Positions 18,479 through 29,467 of a stretch of 64,000 nt of DNA are shown here, piece by piece. Below the pieces are notes generated by a model. That model had not been told where the DNA came from. It did not search any database and saw nothing but the letters and a program-made list of their open reading frames with translations. The DNA lies in the NCBI RefSeq assembly GCF_000284595.1, contig NC_017671.1, positions 901,001 through 965,000 on the forward strand. Direction: 5' to 3'. Every line of letters starts with the position of its first letter. The stretch's first letter is position 1. The stretch comes from Stenotrophomonas maltophilia D457. Its GTDB lineage: Bacteria; Pseudomonadota; Gammaproteobacteria; Xanthomonadales; Xanthomonadaceae. Made by a program: the position numbers and the translations under genes.

Positions 18479-18619
18479 GTGGGATGGCGGGGCGATGTGG
18501 GCAGGCAGGACACGCCGTGAACCCCCCTCCGGGGTCCGGCACAGCCGCCAGCGGCTGGGCCGGACCGCGGAGCGGGATTCACGGCGTCTCCCGCAACCGG
18601 CCCCACTCCGCCATCCCAC
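18479..18619. repeat. Long inverted-repeat element A
   Basis: The element is bounded by a 12-bp perfect inverted repeat (18479-18490 with 18608-18619) and has a second, inner 10-bp pair (18512-18521 with 18578-18587). It shares the words GGACACGCCGT and GGATTCACGG with elements B, C and D elsewhere in the window. No coding potential is evident. Confidence 0.65.
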
Positions 18620-18657
18620 AGGAAGCCCGCTTCTGCTTCGGCTGTTGCTGTTGAGGT

Positions 18658-18680
18658 TGCCGGCCAGCGGCCGGCACTAC
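18658..18680. repeat. SMAG REP palindrome
   Basis: TGCCGGCCAGCGGCCGGCA followed by CTAC, the reverse of the GTAG signature of Stenotrophomonas SMAG elements. The stem is GCCGGCC/GGCCGGC. Confidence 0.85.
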
Positions 18681-18797
18681 CGCATGTACAGGGCTGCAAG
18701 CCCTGCCGACCAACACGCTGCTTACGAACGACTGACGTGGCGCTCATGCGCCATGCGCGAGTCTGTCCACTTGGCTGTTCGAGTGGAGGTGGCAACG

Positions 18798-19940
18798 GTG
18801 CACTGGCAAAGCGCACAGGCATACGCATGGCCGTTGGGATTGGCCGTAGTGGTGGGCGGCATCGGCGCGTGGCTGATCCTGTGGATCTACCATCGGCTGA
18901 AGGGGCGCGATCGTCGGCGCGCGCGTATCGGGCGTGTGCTCGGGCTGCCGATGGCCACCGCATGGCCGCTGCTGCTGTTGATCCCTGCATTGCAGGCCAC
19001 GCCGCTGCAGGATCCCGTTCTGGGCAACCTGCAACGGGTGCTGCATATCGCGCTGACCGCGTGCTTCATCTGGCTGCTGGTGCGGGCGGTGGCGGCGGGC
19101 GAACGTGCCATCCTGCGCAGCCATCCCATCGATGTCTCCGACAACCTGGAAGCGCGCCGCATCCAGACCCAGACGCGGGTGCTCAGCCGTGTGCTGATGG
19201 GCGGCATCATCGTGCTGGGCGCATCGCTGGTGCTGCTGACCTTCCCGATGGTGCAGAAGATCGGCACCGCGCTTCTGGCCTCGGCGGGCCTGATCGGCCT
19301 GGTGGCCGGTATCGCCGCAAAGCCCGTGTTCGGCAATCTGATCGCCGGCCTGCAGATCGCAGTGACGCAGCCGATCCGGCTGGATGATGTGGTGATCGTC
19401 GAAGGCGAGTGGGGGCGCATCGAGGAGATCGGCAGCAGCTATGTGGTGGTGCGCATCTGGGATGAGCGGCGAATGGTGGTGCCGCTGACCTGGTTCATCG
19501 AGAACCCCTTCCAGAACTGGACGCGGCGCAGCGCCGACCTGCTCGGCACCGCGTTCCTGTGGCTGGACTATCGTGCCCCGGTGGCAGCGATCCGTGCCGA
19601 GCTGGAACGCATCTGCCGCGGTGAAGCGCTGTGGGATGGCCGGGTCTGCGTGACCCAGGTGACCGAGACCAGCGAGCGCGCGATCCAGGTGCGCCTGCTG
19701 GTCAGTGCGCGCAGCTCCGGTGATGCCTTCGATCTGCGCTGCCTGGTGCGAGAACGCATGCTCGATTTCCTCGCGCGCGAGCATCCGCAGTCGCTGCCGC
19801 AGGTGCGTGCGCGGCTGCAGCATGCAGACGAACTGGACATGCCGCGCGGTCCACGTGCGCGCACTGCGGATGTGCGTTCGCCGGGGGCTGAAGACGGTGA
19901 GGCGGCGATCGTGCCGGTGGAGCCCGACCAGCCGCTGTAG
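18798..19940 (+). CDS. MscS-family mechanosensitive channel
   Basis: The protein (380 residues) is an inner-membrane channel of the MscS superfamily, expected to open under membrane tension or hypo-osmotic shock. Four hydrophobic segments precede the pore helix, seen as AGLIGLVAGIAAKPVFGN, and the cytoplasmic beta domain with QPIRLDDVVIVEGEWGRIEE and RRMVVPLTWF. The GTG at 18798 is chosen because GGAGG (18785-18789) is 8 bases upstream; an in-frame ATG at 18753 lacks such a site and would add 15 residues. The stop codon TAG is part of a GTAG repeat that probably serves as terminator. Confidence 0.87.
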   Translation: MHWQSAQAYAWPLGLAVVVGGIGAWLILWIYHRLKGRDRRRARIGRVLGLPMATAWPLLLLIPALQATPLQDPVLGNLQRVLHIALTACFIWLLVRAVAAGERAILRSHPIDVSDNLEARRIQTQTRVLSRVLMGGIIVLGASLVLLTFPMVQKIGTALLASAGLIGLVAGIAAKPVFGNLIAGLQIAVTQPIRLDDVVIVEGEWGRIEEIGSSYVVVRIWDERRMVVPLTWFIENPFQNWTRRSADLLGTAFLWLDYRAPVAAIRAELERICRGEALWDGRVCVTQVTETSERAIQVRLLVSARSSGDAFDLRCLVRERMLDFLAREHPQSLPQVRARLQHADELDMPRGPRARTADVRSPGAEDGEAAIVPVEPDQPL

Positions 19941-20002
19941 AGCCGAGCCATGCTCGGCTGCTTTCGATTTTCCGTTGAAGCCGAGCGTGGGCTCGGCTCT
20001 AC
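19937..20002. repeat. Paired SMAG elements (GTAG...CTAC)
   Basis: Two inverted REP units, GTAGAGCCGAGC... and ...GCTCGGCTCTAC, face each other across about 20 bases and could fold into one long hairpin. The first GTAG overlaps the stop codon of the MscS-like gene, and the second ends 11 bases before the stop codon of the convergent amidase gene. Confidence 0.85.
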
Positions 20003-20012
20003 AGAAACACGA

Positions 20013-21635
20013 TCACGGCTCGCCGGCGTCGATCAGGGTGTCGGTGTCGAAGTGCGGCGGGCGTCGCGCGCGGGTGCGCTGTTCGTAGGCGTAGGCCATT
20101 TCGATCAGCTTCGGTTCGCTCCAGGCGGTGCCCATGAACAGCAGGCCGACCGGCAGGCCATTGATCTGGCCCATCGGCACGCTGAGGCTGGGATAGCCGG
20201 CGACGGCGGCGGCGCTGTAGCTCTCGCCGGGGAAGTCGTCGCCTTCGCTGCGGATCGGCCACGCCACACCGGTGGTCGGCGCCACCAGGGCATCGAGCTG
20301 GTGGGCGGCGAGGGCGGCGTCGATGCCTTCCGCGCCGGCCAGCCGGCGCGCATCGCTGCGTGCACGGATATAGGCGGGGTCGGCCAGGCCGGCGGTAGCG
20401 TCGGCCGCCACCAGCAGTTCCTGGCCGAACAGGCCCAGCTCCTGCTTGCTGTGCGCCTGGTTGAAGGCGATCAGGTCGGCCAGGCTGCGTAGTGGCGCGC
20501 GATGGGTGCTGAAGTAGCGCTCCAGCCCGGCCTTGAATTCGTACAGCAGCACCGTGCGTTCCGCCTCGGCCCAGGCGCCCTGGTTGGGCAGCTCCACCGG
20601 CACCACGAAGGCACCCGCCCGGCGCAGCTCGGTGGCCGCCTGTTCGATCAGCGGCGGCATGCCGCGGTATTTCAGCAGCGGTGTCTGCAGCAGGCCGATG
20701 CGCTTGCCACGCAGGCCCTGCGGGTCCAGGCGCGCGGTGTAGTCGTACACCGCGCGGCCAGGCATGGTCGCCGTGGCCGGGTCGGCATCGTCGCGGCCGG
20801 CGATAGCGGTCAGCACGGCTGCAGCGTCGGCGACGCTGCGGGTCATCGGTCCTGCGGTGTCCTGGCTGAAGGAAATCGGGATGATGCCCTCGCGGCTGAC
20901 CAGGCCGACGGTCGGCTTGAGGCCGACGATGCCATTGACCGCCGCAGGGCAGACGATGCTGCCGTCGGTTTCGGTGCCGATCGCCACGCTGGCCAGGTTG
21001 GCGGCGACCGCCACCGCGCTGCCGCTGCTGGAACCGCAGGGCGAGTGGCTGAGGCGATAGGGATTGCGGGTCTGGCCGCCGCGTGCGCTCCAGCCGGACA
21101 CCGAATCGTTGCCGCGGAAATTGGCCCACTCGCTGAGATTGGTCTTGCCCAGCACCACCGCGCCGGCGTCGCGCAGCCGGCGCACCAGGTAGGCGTCGTC
21201 CGGGCGGAACCCCTGCAGGGCCAGCGAGCCGGCGCTGGTGGCCATCGGGGCGGCGTTGATGTTGTCCTTCAGCAGTACCGGAATGCCGTGCAGCGGGCCG
21301 CGCAGGCGTCCATCACGGCGCTCGCGGTCGCGCGCAGCGGCTTCCTTCAGTGCATCCGGGTTGAGCTCGATCACCGCGCGCAGGCGCGGCCCGGTGCGGT
21401 CCAGGGTGGCGATGCGCTGCAGGTAGGCCTGGGTCAGGGTGGTGCTGTCCAGCTCACCGGCGCTCATCCGCGCCTGCAGGTCGGTGACATCGGTTTCGGC
21501 GTACGGGAACGGCACGTTGCGGCTCGCGGGTTCGGCCGCATGCGCGCTGGACGCGGCCGGGCTGCAGCCAGCCGAAAGCAGCGCAGGCAGCGCGGCAAGC
21601 AGGCAGGTCAGCAGAGGCGGCAAGGACGGGCGCAT
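20013..21635 (-). CDS. Amidase-signature lipoprotein
   Basis: This 540-residue enzyme belongs to the amidase signature family, which hydrolyses C-N amide bonds by a Ser-Ser-Lys triad. The catalytic residues are Lys123 (in [10 protein letters not shown]), a Ser in [10 protein letters not shown] (about 202) and the nucleophile Ser226 in [10 protein letters not shown]. The N-terminus ([16 protein letters not shown], lipobox LSAGC at Cys24) marks an exported lipoprotein, so it acts at the envelope rather than in tRNA amidation; there are no gatB or gatC genes nearby. The ATG at 21635 gives this signal; the longer upstream reading lacks one. Its substrate is unknown. Confidence 0.88.
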   Translation of the reverse strand: MRPSLPPLLTCLLAALPALLSAGCSPAASSAHAAEPASRNVPFPYAETDVTDLQARMSAGELDSTTLTQAYLQRIATLDRTGPRLRAVIELNPDALKEAAARDRERRDGRLRGPLHGIPVLLKDNINAAPMATSAGSLALQGFRPDDAYLVRRLRDAGAVVLGKTNLSEWANFRGNDSVSGWSARGGQTRNPYRLSHSPCGSSSGSAVAVAANLASVAIGTETDGSIVCPAAVNGIVGLKPTVGLVSREGIIPISFSQDTAGPMTRSVADAAAVLTAIAGRDDADPATATMPGRAVYDYTARLDPQGLRGKRIGLLQTPLLKYRGMPPLIEQAATELRRAGAFVVPVELPNQGAWAEAERTVLLYEFKAGLERYFSTHRAPLRSLADLIAFNQAHSKQELGLFGQELLVAADATAGLADPAYIRARSDARRLAGAEGIDAALAAHQLDALVAPTTGVAWPIRSEGDDFPGESYSAAAVAGYPSLSVPMGQINGLPVGLLFMGTAWSEPKLIEMAYAYEQRTRARRPPHFDTDTLIDAGEP

Positions 21636-21676
21636 GGGGCGGCTTGGTCGGCTCCAATCCCCAGTGTAGCCGGTGC

Positions 21677-22144
21677 TCAGCGGTGGCGCTTGCGCAGGTC
21701 GCGGGCGAGGACGTAGACCACGATCAGGTTGATCGCCAGGATCGTCCACGATGGCCAGCCGGGATGGCGGATGATCGCGAAGATGTCGAAAGGCAGGTAC
21801 AGGGAGGCGGTCAGGCAGCCCAGCCAGGAGGCCCAGACCTTGGCCCGCCACAGGCCCCAGGCTTCGACCAGGTGCAGCAGGCCGTAGCCGATCATCCCCG
21901 CCGCGGCCAGGTGCACCGCGTCGGGGCTGATCATGTGCAGCAGCGAGGGCAGGGTGCCATGGTCCGGATCCAGGCTGAAACGCCGGATCAGGACCATGAT
22001 GCCGTGCCGCAGCGGCTGCGGTCCGAGCACTTCCAGCCCGGTGGCGGCCAACAGCGCCAGCATCGCCTTGCTCGCTTCGAGCAGGGCGATGACGTGGAGG
22101 CCCGGATGCCGGTGCGGATCCGGGTTGTAGCCGCTCTGGTCCAC
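21677..22144 (-). CDS. DUF2127 family membrane protein
   Basis: A 155-residue protein with four hydrophobic segments (about 15-38, 68-88, 98-118, 125-145). The N-terminal GLHVIALLEASKAMLALLAA and the VHLAAAGMIGYGLLHLVEAWGLW segment (read across positions 75-98) match the DUF2127 family, whose function is unknown. It lies 11 bases from the end of typA on the same strand, so it may be co-transcribed with typA. Confidence 0.75.
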   Translation of the reverse strand: MDQSGYNPDPHRHPGLHVIALLEASKAMLALLAATGLEVLGPQPLRHGIMVLIRRFSLDPDHGTLPSLLHMISPDAVHLAAAGMIGYGLLHLVEAWGLWRAKVWASWLGCLTASLYLPFDIFAIIRHPGWPSWTILAINLIVVYVLARDLRKRHR

Positions 22145-22155
22145 GGGGTGCTGGC

Positions 22156-24003
22156 TCAGCCGCCGCGCGAAGCCTTCTTGCGGTCGCTTTCGGTCAGGAA
22201 CTTCTTGCGCAGACGGATCTCCTTGGGGGTGATCTCGACCAGCTCGTCGTCTTCGATGAAGTCCAGGGCCTGTTCCAGCGAGTACTTGATCGCCGGGGTC
22301 AGCTGGATCGCGTCGTCCTTGCCCGAAGCGCGCATGTTGGTCAGCGGCTTGGTCTTGATCGCGTTGACGGTCAGATCGTTGTCCTTGGAGTGGATGCCGA
22401 CCAGCTGGCCTTCATACACGTTGTCGCCTTCGGCAGCGAAGAGCTTGCCGCGCTCCTGCAGCGGACCCAGCGAGTAGGCAGGAGTGACGCCCGGCGCATT
22501 GGCGATCATCACGCCGTTGATGCGCTTGGCGATCGCGCCCTGTTCCTTCGGACCGTAATGGTCGAACACGTGGAACAGCAGGCCCGAACCCTGGGTCAGG
22601 GTCTTGAACTCGTTCTGGAAACCGATCAGGCCACGGGCCGGGATCTGGTATTCCAGGCGCACACGGCCCTTGCCGTCCGGTTCCATGTTCTTCAGCTGGC
22701 CCTTGCGGGTACCCAGCTTTTCCATCACGCCGCCCTGGTGGATTTCTTCGATGTCCACCACCAGCTGCTCGATCGGCTCCATCATCTGGCCGTCGATTTC
22801 CTTGATGATCACTTCCGGGCGCGACACCGCCAGCTCGTAGCCTTCACGGCGCATGTTCTCGATCAGCACCGACAGGTGCAGTTCGCCGCGGCCGGAGACC
22901 AGGAACTTGTCGGCGTCTTCCAGCTGTTCGACCTTCAGTGCCACGTTGTGGACCTGCTCGCGGTCCAGGCGGTCCTTGATCTGGCGGCTGGTCAGGAACT
23001 TGCCACCGGACAGGTCCTTGTTGCCGGCGAACGGCGAGTTGTTGACCTGGAAGGTCATCGAGATGGTCGGCTCGTCGACGGTCAGCGCCGGCAGGGCTTC
23101 GGGGGTATCCGGGTGGCACAGGGTGTCGGAGATGGTCAGCTCCGGAATGCCGGAGATGGCCACGATGTCACCGGCCTCGGCCGTCTCCTGCTCGATGCGC
23201 TCCAGGCCCAGGAAGCCCAGCACCTGGGCGACCTTGCCGTTGCGCTTCTTGCCTTCACGGTCGATGACGGCGACCTGCATGTTCTTCTTCAGGGTGCCGC
23301 GCTGGATGCGGCCGATGCCGATCACGCCCACGAAGTTGTTGTAGTCCAGCTGGCTGATGCGCATCTGGAACGGGCCGTCCGGGTCCACTTCCGGACGCGG
23401 GGCGTGCTGCATGATCGCTTCGTACAGCGGGGTCATGTCGCCGTCGCGCACGGTGTCTTCCAGGCCGGCGTAGCCGTTCAGGGCCGAGGCGTAGACGATC
23501 GGGAAGTCCAGCTGCTCATTGGTGGCGCCGAGCTTGTCGAACAGGTCGAAGACCTGGTCGATCACCCATTCCGGACGCGCGCCCGGACGGTCGATCTTGT
23601 TGACCACGACGATCGGCTTGAAGCCCATCGCGAAGGCCTTCTGGGTGACGAAGCGGGTCTGCGGCATCGGGCCGTCCATCGCATCGACCAGGATCAGCAC
23701 GGTGTCGACCATCGACAGCACGCGCTCGACCTCACCACCGAAGTCGGCGTGGCCGGGGGTGTCGACGATGTTGATCCGGTTCTTGATGCCGGTCTTCTTG
23801 TCTTCCCAGGTGATGGCGGTGTTCTTGGCCAGGATGGTAATGCCGCGTTCCTTTTCCTGGTCGTTGCTGTCCATCACGCGCTCGGCGAGGACGGTACGCT
23901 CGGACAGGGTGCCGGACTGCTTCAGCAGCTGGTCGACCAGGGTGGTCTTGCCATGGTCGACGTGGGCGACGATGGCGATGTTGCGAAGATTTTCGATGGA
24001 CAT
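22156..24003 (-). CDS. typA: Translational GTPase TypA/BipA
   Basis: TypA (615 residues) is a ribosome-binding GTPase related to EF-G and LepA; it helps large-subunit assembly, especially in the cold or under stress. The GTPase motifs are AHVDHGKTT (13-21), GITI (54-57), DTPGH (81-85) and NKID (135-138). EF-G-like domains follow, and the C-terminal part has the TypA-specific [18 protein letters not shown]. The reading frame continues upstream, but the ATG at 24003 gives the standard [11 protein letters not shown] start, and a TATAAT box 47-52 bases before it supports this. Confidence 0.96.
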   Translation of the reverse strand: MSIENLRNIAIVAHVDHGKTTLVDQLLKQSGTLSERTVLAERVMDSNDQEKERGITILAKNTAITWEDKKTGIKNRINIVDTPGHADFGGEVERVLSMVDTVLILVDAMDGPMPQTRFVTQKAFAMGFKPIVVVNKIDRPGARPEWVIDQVFDLFDKLGATNEQLDFPIVYASALNGYAGLEDTVRDGDMTPLYEAIMQHAPRPEVDPDGPFQMRISQLDYNNFVGVIGIGRIQRGTLKKNMQVAVIDREGKKRNGKVAQVLGFLGLERIEQETAEAGDIVAISGIPELTISDTLCHPDTPEALPALTVDEPTISMTFQVNNSPFAGNKDLSGGKFLTSRQIKDRLDREQVHNVALKVEQLEDADKFLVSGRGELHLSVLIENMRREGYELAVSRPEVIIKEIDGQMMEPIEQLVVDIEEIHQGGVMEKLGTRKGQLKNMEPDGKGRVRLEYQIPARGLIGFQNEFKTLTQGSGLLFHVFDHYGPKEQGAIAKRINGVMIANAPGVTPAYSLGPLQERGKLFAAEGDNVYEGQLVGIHSKDNDLTVNAIKTKPLTNMRASGKDDAIQLTPAIKYSLEQALDFIEDDELVEITPKEIRLRKKFLTESDRKKASRGG

Positions 24004-24049
24004 ACGAAAGGGGGCCAGTCGGCGCCGGATTTGGAAAAAGAAGTCCAAC

Positions 24050-24055
24050 ATTATA
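24050..24055 (-). promoter_or_regulatory. -10 box of typA
   Basis: A perfect TATAAT on the minus strand, placing transcription start about 40 bases before the typA ATG. No strong -35 is seen (the best is TTTCGC-like). Confidence 0.5.
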
Positions 24056-24276
24056 CGTCGAACTTGACGATTCGCGAAAAGGTGGATTTCACGCCTGTCC
24101 CGGGGCCCATTCAGCTGGGCATCCGCCGCCCCGGCCGGGGCCGCCAGGACCCGGCTGCGCGGCTCCCCGTCCGGGGGCTGAAGCGGGGCGCTTCACCAAT
24201 GGTCGAAGCCGCCGCCGACACGAGGCGGGTGTAAACTAGGTGGCTAGACGCATTCCCCTTTGCATCAAGGATCTTC

Positions 24277-25873
<1,597 letters not shown>

Positions 25874-25880
25874 TGCAGGC

Positions 25881-25902
25881 GGTACCGGCTCGAGCCGGTA
25901 CC
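25881..25902. repeat. 22-bp perfect palindrome after mdh
   Basis: GGTACCGGCTCGAGCCGGTACC is fully self-complementary and lies 8 bases after the mdh stop codon; a decayed SMAG-like unit without the GTAG end. Confidence 0.6.
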
Positions 25903-25907
25903 TCTTT

Positions 25908-26018
25908 CATCGAGGTGGGTGTCGACCGCTGGTCGGTACATTCCCATCGAGGTAGGTACCGACCGTTGGTCGGTACATTTCCATCAAGGTAGGTACCGAC
26001 CGTTGGTCGGTACGCAGA
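25908..26018. repeat. Three tandem 37-bp REP units
   Basis: Three head-to-tail units of exactly 37 bases (25908-25944, 25945-25981, 25982-26018). Each holds a GTAGGTACCGACCGTTGGTCGGTAC-like hairpin (first 20 bases: GTAGGTACCGACCGTTGGTC) and a CATCGAGG-type spacer. Units 2 and 3 are nearly identical; unit 1 differs in a few positions. The units are SMAG-class REPs amplified in tandem, not a CRISPR array. Confidence 0.8.
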
Positions 26019-26050
26019 ACGGGGAAGCTTCGGCTTCCCCGTTTCTGTTT
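26018..26050 (+). terminator. UUCG-loop terminator downstream of mdh
   Basis: A perfect 11-bp stem (26018-26028 with 26033-26043) with the stable TTCG loop, followed by TTTCTGTTT. It begins at the end of the third tandem repeat and lies 26 bases before the next gene. Confidence 0.8.
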
Positions 26051-26068
26051 GGACGGATACGGAGCCGC

Positions 26069-26683
26069 ATGATCCACCTGCATTACATCGACGACGCGCT
26101 GCTGGTGGCCGAGAAGCCGGCCGGCCTGCTGTCCGTGCCCGGCCGCGGCGCCGAGAACCAGGATTGCGTGGTCGCGCGCCTGCAGGCGCTGTACCCGGAT
26201 GCGTTGACCGTGCACCGCCTGGACCAGGTGACCTCCGGCCTGCTGCTGCATGCGCGCGGCAAGGACATGCAGGTGGCGTTGTCGATGCAGTTCGAGCAGC
26301 GCCAGGTCGGCAAGCGTTATGAAGCGATCGTGGAGGGGCTGCTTGAAGGCGATGCCGGCGACGTGGACCTGCCACTGATCGTGGACTGGCCAAACCGGCC
26401 GAAGCAGATGATCGATCACGAACGCGGCAAGCCGGCGCTGACGCGCTGGCGCGTAATGGCGCGTGATGCCGAAGCGCAGCGCACGCGCGTGGCGCTGGAG
26501 CCGGTTACTGGCCGCAGCCATCAACTGCGCCTGCACATGGCCAGTCTCGGCCATCCCATCGTTGGCGATGTGCTGTATGACGCCGCGCCTGCGCAGCGCG
26601 TGCATCTGCATGCGCGCAGCCTGCGGTTCACCCACCCGGTGACGGGCGACGCGCTCGCGTTCGAGTCCGCCACTCCGTTCTAG
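26069..26683 (+). CDS. rluA: RluA-type 23S rRNA/tRNA pseudouridine synthase
   Basis: The protein (204 residues) is a pseudouridine synthase of the RluA family without an S4 domain. The catalytic Asp52 lies in HRLDQVTSG (49-57), and the RNA-binding stretch GRSHQLRLHMASLGHPIVGD is present. Its small size and lack of an S4 domain agree with RluA itself, which in E. coli modifies 23S rRNA U746 and tRNA U32; the exact target here is inferred. GGAG (26061-26064) precedes the ATG. It probably has no co-transcribed partner. Confidence 0.85.
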   Translation: MIHLHYIDDALLVAEKPAGLLSVPGRGAENQDCVVARLQALYPDALTVHRLDQVTSGLLLHARGKDMQVALSMQFEQRQVGKRYEAIVEGLLEGDAGDVDLPLIVDWPNRPKQMIDHERGKPALTRWRVMARDAEAQRTRVALEPVTGRSHQLRLHMASLGHPIVGDVLYDAAPAQRVHLHARSLRFTHPVTGDALAFESATPF

Positions 26684-26771
26684 GGGTTCGGCAGGGCTTG
26701 CAGCCCTGCACCTGCTACGAACCGGAGCAACGTCAAAGGCCAAGGTGGCTCTGGTCTTCTGCTTGCTGGGC

Positions 26772-26926
26772 GGGGCGGTGTGGGTTGGCAGGACACGCCG
26801 TAACTCCCCCTCCGGGGGCCGGCCCAGCCGCTGGCGGCTGTGCGTTCGGGCGCTTGCAAAGCAGTGCTTCGCAAGCAAAGCGCCCTCACCCATGGCGCCA
26901 ACGGTCCTGCCAACCCACACCGCCCC
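26772..26926. repeat. Long inverted-repeat element B
   Basis: Bounded by a perfect 22-bp inverted repeat (26772-26793 with 26905-26926) enclosing 111 bases. Inside are GGACACGCCGT, shared with element A, and CATGGCGCCAACGGTCC, shared with element D. Confidence 0.7.
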
Positions 26927-26978
26927 ACCCCCGACAGATTCCTGCGGCGGTTGGTAACGGCTGTCGCTGTTGGTCTTG

Positions 26979-27002
26979 GTAGGTGTCGACCTTGGTCGAC
27001 AC
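26979..27002. repeat. SMAG REP palindrome, GTCGACC stem
   Basis: GTAGGTGTCGACCTTGGTCG begins a GTAG unit whose stem is GTCGACC/GGTCGAC; followed by a T-run (27004-27009), so it could terminate transcription. Confidence 0.8.
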
Positions 27003-27089
27003 GATTTTTCTGTCAGATATCGAATTGAATATTGAATCTGGGGATCCGACCCCGTGCTCCGACAGATCGCGGAAGTCTGTCGAAGGCGG

Positions 27090-27181
27090 GGTGGGTCCGG
27101 TTGCGGGGGCGTGAGCCGCATGGATGCGGCGACCGAGCCTCCATGGACGGATTCACGGTGTCCCCCGCAACCGGACCCACC
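27090..27181. repeat. Long inverted-repeat element C
   Basis: Bounded by a perfect 20-bp inverted repeat (27090-27109 with 27162-27181) enclosing 52 bases, with an internal GCCGCATGGATGCGGC hairpin (27116-27131). The right half (27149-27278) is about 85-88% identical by eye to 18575-18706 next to element A. Confidence 0.7.
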
Positions 27182-27231
27182 TCGCCATCCCACGGGAAAC
27201 CCGCTGTTGCTTCGGCTGTTGCTTCTGAGGT

Positions 27232-27254
27232 TGCCGGCCAGCGGCCGGCACTAC
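27232..27254. repeat. SMAG REP palindrome
   Basis: TGCCGGCCAGCGGCCGGCA plus CTAC, identical to the unit at 18658-18680. Confidence 0.85.
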
Positions 27255-27370
27255 CGCGGGTGCAGGGCGCAGCCCTGCATGAAAACCCCACCCCCTACCA
27301 AGGTAGGGCGGCCCGCGCGGCAGCGCCGGACTATCCTCGAACCCATGACTTTGTCTGGGAGGGCTGCGTC

Positions 27371-29251
27371 ATGAACTACGAGGAAACCTACCGTCGCTCG
27401 ATCGACGAGCCGGAGGCCTTCTGGGGCGAGGAAGCCAAGCGCATCCATTGGCACAAACCGCCGCAGCAGGTACTCGACTACAGCAACCCGCCGTTCCGGC
27501 GCTGGTTTGTCGGGGGTGAAACCAATCTCTGCTACAACGCCGTCGACCGCCATCTGGCCGAGCGCGCCGACCAGCTCGCGCTGGTTGCCATTTCCACCGA
27601 GACCAGCAGCACCCGCGAGATCACCTATCGCCAGCTGTATCGGGAAGTGAACGACTTCGCTGCCGTGCTCAAGCACCTCGGCGTCGGTCACGGTGACCGT
27701 GTGGTGATCTACATGCCGAACATGGCCGAAGCGGTATTCGCCATGCTCGCCTGCGCGCGCATCGGCGCCGTGCATTCGGTGGTGTTCGGTGGCTTCGCCG
27801 CGCACAACCTGGCGCTGCGCATCGACGATGCCAAGCCGAAGCTGCTGATCGCCGCCGATGCCGGCATGCGCGGTGGCAAGCTGATTCCGTACAAGCCGAT
27901 GGTCGATGCAGCCTGCGCCGAAGCCACGTCGCCACCGCCGCACGTGCTGATCGTGTCGCGCGGACTGGATGCCGCCGAACCACGCGTGCCGGGCCGCGAT
28001 GTGGAGTACGCCGCGCTGCGTGCGCAGATCGGTGAGGTCGACGTGCCGGTGCAGTGGCTGGAATCGAGCGAGCCGAGCTACCTGTTGTATACCTCGGGCA
28101 CCACCGGCAAGCCGAAGGGCGTGCAGCGCGATGTCGGCGGCTACGCGGTGGCGATGGCACAGTCGATGGAAACCGTGTTCGACTGCAGGCCGGGGCAGGT
28201 GATGTTCTCCACGTCCGATGTCGGCTGGGCGGTAGGCCATTCCTACAATGTGTACGGCCCGCTGATCGGCGGCTGCACCTCGCTGCTGTACGAAGGGCTG
28301 CCGACCAACCCGGACCCGGGCATCTGGTGGGCGCTGTGCGAGCAGTACAACGTGCGCACGATGTTCTCGTCCCCCACTGCCATCCGCGTGCTGAAGAAGC
28401 ACGATGCGGACTTCATCCATCGCCACGACCTGCGCGCGCTGAAATACCTGTTCCTGGCCGGCGAGCCGCTGGACGAACCGACCGCGCACTGGATCAGCGA
28501 AGCGCTCGGCAAGCCGATCATCGACAACTACTGGCAGACCGAGACCGGCTGGCCGGCGCTGACCCTGCTGCCGGGCCTGGAGATGAAGCCGGTGCGCTTC
28601 GGTTCGCCGGGCTTCCCCAACCTCGGCTACCGGATGAAGGTGATCGACGAGAACACCGGCGAGGAAGTCGCACCGGGGCAGAAGGGGGTGCTGGTGGTGT
28701 CGCCACCGTTGCCGCCGGGCTGCATGAGCACGGTGTGGAACGACGACAACCGTTTCCTGCAGAGCTACTTCAGCCACTTCAAGGAACTGCTGTACAGCTC
28801 GCTGGACTGGGCAATCCGCGACGACGATGGCTACACCTTCATCCTCGGCCGTACCGATGATGTGATCAACGTGGCCGGGCACCGGCTGGGCACGCGCGAG
28901 ATCGAAGAGGCCATTTCGAGCCACCCGCGCGTGGCCGAGGCTGCCGTGATCGGGGTCAAGGACGAATTGAAGGGGCAGGTGCCGCTGGTGTTCGTCACCC
29001 TCAAGCAGGGCCTGGATGGCGAGGATCCGGCGCAAGTGGTGGCCGAGATGATGGCCACGGTGACCACCTCGCTCGGCGCAGTGGCCCGCCCGGCGCACGT
29101 GCACGTGGTCAACGCGCTGCCCAAGACCCGTTCGGGCAAGCTGCTGCGGCGCTCGTTGCAGGCGCTGGCCGAGCAGCGCGACCCGGGTGACCTGTCGACG
29201 CTGGACGACCCCGGCGCGCTGGAGGAGATCCGCCGGGCGCTGGGCCGTTGA
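27371..29251 (+). CDS. prpE: Propionate--CoA ligase (acyl-CoA synthetase)
   Basis: The 626-residue enzyme activates short acids via an acyl-AMP intermediate. It has the acetyl-CoA-synthetase N-terminal domain, the AMP-binding motif LLYTSGTTGKPKGVQRDVGG (about 239-258), YWQTETGWP, the hinge/A8 motif GRTDDVINVAGHRLGT and the C-terminal KTRSGK with the acetylatable Lys590. The RDVGGYAVA form after the phosphate loop and overall length point to PrpE rather than Acs, but acetate use cannot be excluded. GGGAGG precedes the ATG. No other prp genes are adjacent; it looks monocistronic, ended by a SMAG pair. Confidence 0.85.
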   Translation: MNYEETYRRSIDEPEAFWGEEAKRIHWHKPPQQVLDYSNPPFRRWFVGGETNLCYNAVDRHLAERADQLALVAISTETSSTREITYRQLYREVNDFAAVLKHLGVGHGDRVVIYMPNMAEAVFAMLACARIGAVHSVVFGGFAAHNLALRIDDAKPKLLIAADAGMRGGKLIPYKPMVDAACAEATSPPPHVLIVSRGLDAAEPRVPGRDVEYAALRAQIGEVDVPVQWLESSEPSYLLYTSGTTGKPKGVQRDVGGYAVAMAQSMETVFDCRPGQVMFSTSDVGWAVGHSYNVYGPLIGGCTSLLYEGLPTNPDPGIWWALCEQYNVRTMFSSPTAIRVLKKHDADFIHRHDLRALKYLFLAGEPLDEPTAHWISEALGKPIIDNYWQTETGWPALTLLPGLEMKPVRFGSPGFPNLGYRMKVIDENTGEEVAPGQKGVLVVSPPLPPGCMSTVWNDDNRFLQSYFSHFKELLYSSLDWAIRDDDGYTFILGRTDDVINVAGHRLGTREIEEAISSHPRVAEAAVIGVKDELKGQVPLVFVTLKQGLDGEDPAQVVAEMMATVTTSLGAVARPAHVHVVNALPKTRSGKLLRRSLQALAEQRDPGDLSTLDDPGALEEIRRALGR

Positions 29252-29256
29252 TCCGG

Positions 29257-29320
29257 TCGTGCCGGCCACTGGCCGGCACCCCCATCCACCCCGAGGTTGC
29301 CGGCCAGCGGCCGGCACTAC
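29257..29320. repeat. Paired SMAG palindromes after prpE
   Basis: Two REP hairpins (GTGCCGGCCACTGGCCGGCAC and TTGCCGGCCAGCGGCCGGCA plus CTAC) in inverted orientation, starting 5 bases after the prpE stop codon. Confidence 0.85.
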
Positions 29321-29467
29321 CCGCAGTACTTGCGCTAAGCTCGGCCTGTCATCGACCTGCAATACGCGGCTCGCGCCGGGGAACGCGCGTGCCGTCCGGA
29401 GATGGCAACACAGGGGGGCGTGCCCGCGAGGGCGCGCCGGCATTGCGCATCGAGCGAGGGGGAGGCA

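Larger units (their letters stand above)
18393..18797. other. Repeat-rich intergenic region
   Basis: These 405 bases between the DAHP synthase and the MscS-like gene hold no credible gene. From left to right: a GCAGGGC...GCCCTGC palindrome near 18403, a short ACGGCA-type simple repeat near 18431-18470, a long inverted-repeat element (18479-18619), a SMAG palindrome (18658-18680) and a second GGGCTGCAAGCCC palindrome near 18690. The same ordered block recurs at 26690-27280. Confidence 0.6.
26684..27370. other. Repeat-filled intergenic region before prpE
   Basis: These 687 bases hold no credible gene. They contain a GCAGGGCTTGCAGCCCTGC palindrome (26691-26709), long inverted-repeat element B (26772-26926), a SMAG unit (26979-27002), half of a GGGGTC-type hairpin (27041-27053), element C (27090-27181) and another SMAG unit (27232-27254). 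The right half repeats the order and much of the sequence seen at 18575-18706. The prpE promoter should lie in the last 100 bases, but no clear one is visible. Confidence 0.6.

Noticed and set aside
25908..26018. Three evenly spaced repeats as a CRISPR array
   Set aside because: The repeats are directly adjacent 37-bp units without unique spacers, each containing a REP hairpin, and no cas gene is present.
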